From the NCBI RefSeq assembly GCF_000711725.1, contig NZ_JONP01000013.1, positions 62,001 to 126,000 of the forward strand: a stretch of 64,000 bases of DNA. The letters are read 5' to 3'. Under the pieces are notes generated by a model, which ran no database searches, was not told the DNA's origin, and was given only the letters and a program-made list of their open reading frames with translations. Origin of the DNA: Roseomonas aerilata DSM 19363. GTDB taxonomy: Bacteria > Pseudomonadota > Alphaproteobacteria > Acetobacterales > Acetobacteraceae. Below, piece by piece: positions 58,366-64,000 of the stretch. Made by a program: the position numbers and the translations under genes. Numbering within the stretch: the first letter of the stretch is position 1; each line of letters begins with the position of its first letter.

Positions 58366-59760
58366 TCAGAAAGCCGCCCGCGCCCGAAGCGCCACGAAGG
58401 TGATCGGCCCGCGGTCGCGGTTGTAGGCGGGGTTCACCGCGTGCTGGACATCCAGCGCCAGGTTGATCCCCGGCGCCACCGCCGCGTCGTAGAAGGCCTC
58501 CGCCACGTATTCGGGGCCGCCGCGCAGCGCCCCGTCGCCGGTGATGAAGCCGATGCCGCCCGCCGCCAGGAAGCGCCGGCGACCCTCGGAGGCCCAGCCG
58601 ACATTCCCGCCCAACCCGATCGTGTCCTCCCCGCGTCCCCAGCGACCGCCCTTCATCGAGAGGCCGGCGGAAATGGCGCGGTCCATCTCGGTGAACATCC
58701 AGTTCTGCGTGCGCCCGTCATTCCAGGACAGGCGCGCGAAGGCGCCGAGTTCGTCGGCGATCTCCTGCTCGAAGGTGAGCGCGGCCATGCGCTTGGCGCG
58801 GTAGCCGCTCGGGTTCTTGTCGAAGAGGGCCGGATCCTGCGGGTCGATCTCCCCCCAGGTGGATTGCCGCGTGCGGGAGAGGCCGAGGATCAGCCGCACC
58901 GCCCCGGGCCGCCCGCCGAAGCGCGTGAAGCGGTCCACCTCGCCCAGCAACTGGAAAGCGCGCGTCGGCGCGGGGTCGAGGAAGAGGCCGTTCACGCGCC
59001 GCGCCACCTGGAAGGCACCGGCGCGGAGCGCCCAGGTGCCGTTCTCCCACTCGGCCGCGGCGCCGATCGTCCAGCCGCGCGCGTCGGCCGCGTAGTCCAT
59101 CGCCCCCGCGCCCACCAACGCCCAGTTGAGGAATTGCGTGCGCGCGTCGTGCGCGTAGGCGTTGCGGTCGAAGATGTCCCAGGTCGAGAACTTGCCGATG
59201 GTGATCGTCACCCGCTCGCGCGGCAGCGGCGCGGTGAAGCGCAGCGGATCCTCCTCGGGCTCCGCCATGTCGCCGGAAAGCCCGATCGTCTGGCGGAAGA
59301 AGGCGCGCGGCACGAAGAAGGTCGGCTCGGTGGAGCCGAGACGGAAGGCCTCGTTGTTCGGATAGGCCGCGAGCCCCGTCGAGTTCGACAACCCGTAGCC
59401 GCGGGTGACGGAGAGGTCCACCACCGCCTCCGCCCCGGCCCAGAGCCGCCGCCCGACGACGAGGTCGGTGGAGAGCGTGTTGGCCGCCTGGGCCGCCGGC
59501 CGCATGCTCCCCTCCGCCCTGTAGGGGGAGCGGAAGCCGGGATGGCCCTGCAGCACGAAGGTGGCCTGGCCGTGGATGAACCAGCCCAGCTCCTCCAGCC
59601 GCGCGAGGCGGGCGGCCGTCTCGGGAAAGAGGGCGGGCGAACCGGGGTCGCCGCCGCCGGGATTGCCGCCCTGCTGCGCCACCGCCGGCCGGACCAGCGC
59701 GAGAAGGGCGAGAAGGGCGAGGGCGAGGGGCCTCCGGGCCACTGTAAGCTTCTGGATCAT
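58366..59760 (-). CDS. Carbohydrate-selective porin, OprB family
   Basis: 464-residue outer-membrane barrel. Signal peptide RRPLALALLALLALVRPAVA. Family traits: LGWFIHGQATFVLQGHPGFRSPY at the start, AGAEAVVDLSVTRGYGLSNSTGLAAYPNNE (read in parts), ITIGKFSTWDIFDRNAYAHD and FLNWALVGAGAMDYAADARGW. The protein ends in a Phe (ALRARAAF) as required for barrel assembly. A 20-bp perfect palindrome 49 bp upstream is a likely operator. Confidence 0.92.
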   Translation of the reverse strand: MIQKLTVARRPLALALLALLALVRPAVAQQGGNPGGGDPGSPALFPETAARLARLEELGWFIHGQATFVLQGHPGFRSPYRAEGSMRPAAQAANTLSTDLVVGRRLWAGAEAVVDLSVTRGYGLSNSTGLAAYPNNEAFRLGSTEPTFFVPRAFFRQTIGLSGDMAEPEEDPLRFTAPLPRERVTITIGKFSTWDIFDRNAYAHDARTQFLNWALVGAGAMDYAADARGWTIGAAAEWENGTWALRAGAFQVARRVNGLFLDPAPTRAFQLLGEVDRFTRFGGRPGAVRLILGLSRTRQSTWGEIDPQDPALFDKNPSGYRAKRMAALTFEQEIADELGAFARLSWNDGRTQNWMFTEMDRAISAGLSMKGGRWGRGEDTIGLGGNVGWASEGRRRFLAAGGIGFITGDGALRGGPEYVAEAFYDAAVAPGINLALDVQHAVNPAYNRDRGPITFVALRARAAF

Positions 59761-59809
59761 CCGGGCGTGTCGTTGGTCGGTCGCATGGGCCTCTCCGTCG
59801 CAGATCGAT

Positions 59810-59829
59810 ACATGAAGACGTCTTCATGT
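59810..59829. promoter_or_regulatory. 20-bp perfect palindrome upstream of the OprB gene
   Basis: ACATGAAGACGTCTTCATGT is an uninterrupted palindrome lying 49 bp before the OprB start, in an AT-rich patch. Its size suits a GntR-type or LacI-type sugar-responsive operator. No regulator gene adjoins it. Confidence 0.6.
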
Positions 59830-59990
59830 CATGAGGTATTCAGTAATTAGCGAATAGAATCAGATATTTAGGGTGGTACAGATTGCTGCTTACGCTGGCA
59901 AGCGACGGATCGGTGACAGCCTGGGAACCACTTCGTGCGGTCAGGACCCGGATTGACGCGGGGCTGCGCCTTCCACACATCGGCGTGACG

Positions 59991-61046
59991 ATGAAGCCCC
60001 TTCCCGCCGCCCTGATCCTTCTCGCCCTCGCGGCGCCCGCGCTGGCCCAGGCGCCCGCCGCACCCCCCACCGCCTCCGCGGTCGAGGAGGGCTTCCGGGT
60101 GCTCAACCGAACGGGGCAGGAGGCCACGGCGCTGAACGCCGTGCGCAGCGGCCGGCCGGACTGGGGCGGCAACCTGCTGCAACGCCCGCTCGCCTCGGAC
60201 GGCGCCTATCGCCTGCGCCCCAACGCACAGGCCGGCTGCCGCTTCGACCTGCGCCTCGTCCTCGCGGACGGGAGGGAGGCGGTCTCGCGCAACCAGGACA
60301 TCTGCGCCCAGCGGGAGATCGCGCTGGACGCCGGCGCCGTGACCGCCGCGGCCACCGCCGCCCGCCCCGGTCCTGTTCCAACCCCGCCCGAGGCCCTGCC
60401 GCGCCCCGGCGTGCGCGGCTCGACCGGTACCGGGTTCCTCGTCGCGGGGGAACGGGTGATGACCAACCGCCACGTCGTGGACAACTGCACTCGCGTGCTC
60501 GTCCGTGGGCCGGACGGGCGCAACCACGCCGCCACGCCGCCTGCCCGCACCGACGCCACGCTCGACCTCGCGCTGCTCACCGTGCCCGGCCTGACCGGCC
60601 CCGTGCTCTCCTTCCGCCAGGGCCCGCCCGTGCGGCGCGGCGAGGGCGTCGTGGCCTATGGCTACCCGCTCAGCGGCCTTCTCTCCTCCGACGCCAAGCT
60701 GACGCGGGGCGAGATCAACGGCCTCGCGGGCCTGCGCGACAATACCGACCAGATCCAGATCAGCGCCCCCGTGCAGCCCGGCAATTCCGGCGGGCCGCTG
60801 CTGGACATGCAGGGCAACATCGTCGGCGTGGTGGTGTCCAAGCTGAACGCCCAGGCCGTCGCGGGCCGCACCGGCGATATCGCCCAGAACATCAATTTCG
60901 CCGTGAAGGGCGAGCGCGCCGCCGCCTTCCTGCGCGCCGCCGGCATTACCCCGGCCGCCGCCACCAGCAGCGGCCCGGACCGTAGCACGGCCGATGTGGG
61001 GGAGATCGCGGGCCGCTCCACCGTCTTCATCCGCTGCGAGCAATAG
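59991..61046 (+). CDS. Secreted trypsin-like serine protease with N-terminal cysteine domain
   Basis: 351 residues. Signal peptide PLPAALILLALAAPALAQ. Residues 34-107 form a small domain with NRTGQEA, NLLQRPLASDG and RLVLADGREAV, and Cys83 and Cys105. A Pro/Ala linker follows, then an S1-type protease: His161 in MTNRHVVDN, Asp192 in LDLALL, Ser266 in QPGNSGGPLLD. No PDZ domain. The domain order differs from DegP. ATG 59991 is chosen because it directly precedes the signal peptide. The next gene encodes a free copy of the N-terminal domain. Confidence 0.88.
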   Translation: MKPLPAALILLALAAPALAQAPAAPPTASAVEEGFRVLNRTGQEATALNAVRSGRPDWGGNLLQRPLASDGAYRLRPNAQAGCRFDLRLVLADGREAVSRNQDICAQREIALDAGAVTAAATAARPGPVPTPPEALPRPGVRGSTGTGFLVAGERVMTNRHVVDNCTRVLVRGPDGRNHAATPPARTDATLDLALLTVPGLTGPVLSFRQGPPVRRGEGVVAYGYPLSGLLSSDAKLTRGEINGLAGLRDNTDQIQISAPVQPGNSGGPLLDMQGNIVGVVVSKLNAQAVAGRTGDIAQNINFAVKGERAAAFLRAAGITPAAATSSGPDRSTADVGEIAGRSTVFIRCEQ

Positions 61047-61122
61047 GAAAGATCAGGCGGCGCGTTCGGAATCGTACGGAATCCTCTTCCCAAACCCTTC
61101 GGAACGCGCTCACAGTCCCGTG

Positions 61123-61494
61123 ATGCGCCGCCTGCCCCTCGCCCTCCTCCTCGCGACCCTTGCCACGCCGGCCCTGGCCCAATCCCCCGCCAGCAGCTGG
61201 CGCCTGGTGAACCGCACTGGGCAGGACGCCGTCAGCCTCGTCTCCACTGCGACCGGTGCCGCCCACCCCCGTGGGCGCAACCGGCTGCGTCAGCCCGTCT
61301 CCAGCGGCGCGGAGAAAACCTTCCGCCGCAAGGCTGGCTCCCCCTGTCAGCTAGACCTCCGCGTACGCTTGGCCGACGGCAAGGAGGCCGTCGCCGCCGG
61401 CCACGACGTCTGCATCAGCCCGACCGTCGTGCTCGAACCCGTGGCGGCACAGCCGGCAGCTCCCGCAGCCGGGCGTCAGCGCCGGGCTGGCTAA
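61123..61494 (+). CDS. Secreted paralogue of the protease N-terminal domain
   Basis: 123 residues. Signal peptide RRLPLALLLATLATPALAQ, then NRTGQDA, NRLRQPVSSG, LRVRLADGKEAV and two cysteines (75 and 97). It lines up with residues 34-107 of the preceding protease: NRTGQ(E/D)A, (N)xLxxPxxS, ADG(R/K)EAV, and the Cys-Cys spacing is 22 residues in both. It has no protease domain. It could be an inhibitor, pro-domain partner or binding subunit. I do not recognise the domain. GTG 61120 is an alternative start. Confidence 0.78.
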   Translation: MRRLPLALLLATLATPALAQSPASSWRLVNRTGQDAVSLVSTATGAAHPRGRNRLRQPVSSGAEKTFRRKAGSPCQLDLRVRLADGKEAVAAGHDVCISPTVVLEPVAAQPAAPAAGRQRRAG

Positions 61495-61513
61495 GCGCAG
61501 CGCCTGTGGCCTT

Positions 61514-61746
61514 TGGAGAGGGCGCCGCCCTCTCCAAACCTCTCCCGCCAAGGGCCTGAGGCCCTTGGATCCCCATCCGGCTGTCGCGGAGGCTTCCTGA
61601 ACGTGTTGTCGCCTCGGGTGGTGGACCCGAGGCGCACCGGCCGCGAAGCCGCGTAAACCCGAAGAAAAAGATGATGGTGAGGGGCCCGGGGAGAGGACGA
61701 ATTCCTTCTTCCTCTCCCCGGAGTCACCGGCGACAACCAGTCAGGA
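61514..61746 (-). repeat. Four-hairpin 3'-UTR repeat, copy L (full length)
   Basis: H1 at 61686-61721 (one mismatch, minus-strand loop GGAA) is 35 bp from the polA stop and follows its strand. AAAAAGATGATGG is next. H2 is at 61610-61634 (one mismatch), H3 at 61548-61568 and H4 at 61515-61535 (GGAGAGGGC-GCC-GCCCTCTCC). The CGCGACAGCCGGATGGGG spacer is on the minus strand. The leader TCCTGACTGGTTGTCGCCGG is also intact. Confidence 0.92.
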
Positions 61747-61756
61747 AAGCGCCTCC

Positions 61757-64000
61757 TTAATGGGCCTCCGCCCAGGAGTGCCCCGTCCCGATCTCCACCG
61801 CCAGCGGCACGCGGAGGGTCGCGACGCCCTCCATCACCGACTGCACCACGGGCTTGGTGGCCTCGACTTCGTCCTCGGGCACCTCGAACAGCAGTTCGTC
61901 ATGCACCTGCAGCAGCATGCGCGCGCGGAGCTTCGCCTCCCGCAGCGCTGTGGGCAGGCGGACCATGGCGCGCTTGATGATCTCCGCCGCGCCTCCCTGG
62001 AAGGGCGCGTTGATGGCGGCGCGCTCGGCATTGCCACGGCGGCCCTGGTCGCGCGCGCCGATCTCCGGGATCCACAGCTTCCGGCCGAAGGGCGTCAGTA
62101 CGTAGCCGTTGGTGCGGGCGTCCTCCTTGAAGCGCTCCATGGCGTCGCGGATGCCCGGGTACTGCGCGAAATAGGCGTCGATGATGCCGCGCGCCTCGCC
62201 GGCGCCGATGCCCAGGCGCCCGGCGAGGCCGAAGGCGGACATGCCGTAGATGATGCCGAAGTTGATCGTCTTGGCGCGGCGCCGGGCCTCGCGATCCACC
62301 TTGTTGGGCGGGATCTTGTAGATGTCCGACGCCGTGCGGGAATGGATGTCCTGTCCCGTTGCGAAGGCTTCGCGCAGCGACGGCACCTCGGCCACGTGGG
62401 CGAGCAGCCGCAGCTCGATCTGCGAGTAGTCAGCGGCCAGCAGCAGGTGGCCGGGCTCCGCCACGAAGGCACGTCGGATGCGCGCGCCCTCCTGCGAGCG
62501 GATGGGGATGTTCTGCAAGTTCGGCTCGGTCGAGGAGAGGCGGCCGGTGCTGGTGATGGCCATCGAGAAGTCGGTGTGCACGCGCCCATCGGCCGCGATC
62601 TGCGCCTGCAGCCCCTCCACATAGGTGGAGTTCAGCTTCGAGAGCTGCCGCCAGTCGAGGACCTTGCGGGGCAGGGGATGGCCGGTGGAGGCCGCCAGTT
62701 CTTCCAGCGTTGCCGCATCGGTGGAATAGGCGCCTGACTTGCCCTTCTTGCCGCCCGAGAGGCCCATCTCGCCGAAGAGGATGTCGCCGAGCTGCTTGGG
62801 CGAGCCCACGGCGAAGGGGCGGCCGGCGATCTCGTGGATCTCCGCCTCCAGCGCCGCCATGCGCTCGGTGAACTCGGCGCCGGCCTGCTTCAGCGCGGGG
62901 CCGTCCACCTTCACGCCGGCCATCTCCATGTCGCGCAGCACGGTGATCATCCGCCGCTCGACCTCCTCGTAGAGGACGAGCGCCTTCTCCTCCCGCAGCT
63001 TCGGCCTGAGTGCCTGCCACAGGCGCAGCGTCACGTCCGCGTCCTCGGCGGCGTAGCGCGTGGCCTCCTCCAGCGGCACCTGGGAGAAGGGCTTCCGCCC
63101 ACGCCCCGTGCCCGTCACCTCGTCATAGGTGATGGGCTGGTGCGACAGGTGGCGGCGCGAGAGCTCGTCCATCCCGTGCCCGTGCCGCCCGGCGTCGAGG
63201 CTGTAGGAGATCATCATCGTGTCGTCGACCGGCGACACCTCCACCCCGCCATTTGCCTCGCGGTTCAGCACCTCGAGGTCGTATTTCGCGTTGTGCAGCA
63301 CCTTCAGCACGGAAGGATCGGCGAAAAGCGGCCGCAGCACCTCCATCGCCGCGTCGAAGGGCAATTGCTCCGGCGCGGGGGAGAGCATGTCCGTCCCCTC
63401 GTGCCGCAGCGGCAGATAGGCCGCGCGCCCCGGCGCCACCGCCATGCAGACGCCGACGAGGGAGGCGTTCAGCGCGTCGAGGCTTGTCGTCTCGGTATCC
63501 AGCGCCATCACGCCCGCCTCGCGCGCGGCCGCCGCGAAGGCGTGCAGCGCGTCGATCGTGGTGATCGTCTCGTAGGGGCCGAAGGGCGCGCCCTCCGCCG
63601 GCACGGTGAGCGCCACCGGCGCGGGCGCCGGCCCGGCGGGGCGCGAGACCGGCACCTCCCCGTTCGCGTCCAGGCCGAGGCGGTGCTGCACGCTGCGGAA
63701 GCCGTGCTGCTTGAGGAAGGCCATCAGCTTCCCCGGCTCCGGCGCCTGGGTCGCCAGCCCCTCCATGGGCAGGGGTAGCGGCGCGTTGCGGTCCAGCTCC
63801 ACCAGCTTGCGGGAGATGCGGGCCTTCTCCGCGTTCTCCTCCAGCGCCTGGCGCCGCTTGGGCTGCTTGATCTCAGAAAGGCGGGAGAGAAGCGTCTCCA
63901 CGTCCCCGTACTGCTCGATGAGCTGCGCCGCGGTCTTGATGCCGATGCCCGGCACGCCCGGGATGTTGTCGGTGGAGTCGCCCGCCAGCGCCTGCACCTC
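61757..64000 (-). CDS. polA: DNA polymerase I, C-terminal part (partial)
   Basis: The gene enters from beyond base 64000. What is seen is the end of the 5'-3' exonuclease (GDSTDNIPGVPGIGIKTAAQLI), a 3'-5' exonuclease domain with ALDTETTSLD, and the family A polymerase: QNIPIRSQEGARIRRAF, ADYSQIELRLLAHV (motif A), RRRAKTINFGIIYGMSAFGL (motif B) and LLQVHDELLFEVP (motif C). The 3'-5' exonuclease acidic residues look intact, so the proofreading domain is probably active. Repeat copy L follows the stop. Confidence 0.96.
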   Translation of the reverse strand, partial: EVQALAGDSTDNIPGVPGIGIKTAAQLIEQYGDVETLLSRLSEIKQPKRRQALEENAEKARISRKLVELDRNAPLPLPMEGLATQAPEPGKLMAFLKQHGFRSVQHRLGLDANGEVPVSRPAGPAPAPVALTVPAEGAPFGPYETITTIDALHAFAAAAREAGVMALDTETTSLDALNASLVGVCMAVAPGRAAYLPLRHEGTDMLSPAPEQLPFDAAMEVLRPLFADPSVLKVLHNAKYDLEVLNREANGGVEVSPVDDTMMISYSLDAGRHGHGMDELSRRHLSHQPITYDEVTGTGRGRKPFSQVPLEEATRYAAEDADVTLRLWQALRPKLREEKALVLYEEVERRMITVLRDMEMAGVKVDGPALKQAGAEFTERMAALEAEIHEIAGRPFAVGSPKQLGDILFGEMGLSGGKKGKSGAYSTDAATLEELAASTGHPLPRKVLDWRQLSKLNSTYVEGLQAQIAADGRVHTDFSMAITSTGRLSSTEPNLQNIPIRSQEGARIRRAFVAEPGHLLLAADYSQIELRLLAHVAEVPSLREAFATGQDIHSRTASDIYKIPPNKVDREARRRAKTINFGIIYGMSAFGLAGRLGIGAGEARGIIDAYFAQYPGIRDAMERFKEDARTNGYVLTPFGRKLWIPEIGARDQGRRGNAERAAINAPFQGGAAEIIKRAMVRLPTALREAKLRARMLLQVHDELLFEVPEDEVEATKPVVQSVMEGVATLRVPLAVEIGTGHSWAEAH

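Noticed and set aside
8868-61746. Dispersed repeat read as a CRISPR or as an insertion sequence
   Set aside because: Copies are single, far apart and without spacers. No transposase, terminal inverted repeat or target duplication is seen. Hairpins and placement fit a 3'-UTR element better.
1-64000. tRNA, rRNA or riboswitch genes
   Set aside because: I looked for cloverleaf-like and TPP or other riboswitch-like conserved blocks, including upstream of thiE, and found none. A covariance search would be the decisive test.

Overview
The window is high-GC DNA from one chromosome, with densely packed genes and frequent ATGA, GTGA and TGATG stop-start overlaps. The gene content points to an alphaproteobacterium of the Acetobacteraceae (Roseomonas-like). 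Supporting features are the leuS-lptE-holA and secB / Tim44-like / mltA neighbourhoods, a DUF3576 lipoprotein beside leuS, an abundant alphaproteobacterial-type porin, and two tripartite-tricarboxylate (Bug/TctC) binding proteins. This assignment is inferred from family knowledge; no 16S gene is present. I see no rRNA, tRNA, CRISPR array or intact mobile element.

Layout. 1-10651: surface polysaccharide cluster on the + strand (initiating sugar transferase, DegT aminotransferase, two GT4 glycosyltransferases, WecB epimerase, CapD-type dehydratase, UDP-sugar dehydrogenase). 10924-17185: minus-strand housekeeping (holA, lptE, leuS, DUF3576 lipoprotein) and a major porin. 17402-20740: thiE diverging from yggS with overlapping start codons, a methyltransferase, a DMT exporter and a holin-family membrane protein. 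21088-25465: complete EmrA/EmrB/outer-membrane-factor efflux operon. 25983-27578: a Bug-type binding protein diverging from an Lrp regulator. 27785-32191: FkbH-like protein, rpe and a heparinase II/III-family protein. 32366-37433: RND pump and adaptor diverging from a TetR regulator across a large palindrome. 37783-42227: secB, phosphatase, Tim44-like, mltA, LldE-like, DUF1345. 42466-48015: AI-2E-family transporter, an atypical low-GC patch (IS1595-type remnant and a glycosyltransferase), a small membrane protein and a Na/Pi symporter. 48182-57337: catabolic/uptake cluster (DapA-family lyase, 3-hydroxyanthranilate dioxygenase, alpha/beta hydrolase, Bug binding protein, complete LIV-type ABC transporter, kynurenine-formamidase-like hydrolase). 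57747-61494: lipoprotein, OprB porin, secreted trypsin-like protease and a free-standing paralogue of its N-terminal domain. 61757-64000: 3' part of polA.

The most striking non-gene signal is a family of twelve dispersed intergenic repeats. Full-length copies are about 210-270 bp and contain four consecutive hairpins (called H1 to H4 here). In eleven of the twelve copies the element starts within about 50 nt of a stop codon, is oriented with that gene, and has H1 nearest the stop codon. Divergent copies keep the stems through compensatory changes, truncated copies always keep H1, and one copy supplies the last codons and stop of the convergent RND pump gene. I do not recognise it as a named repeat family. 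It behaves like a mobile or copied 3'-UTR/terminator module.
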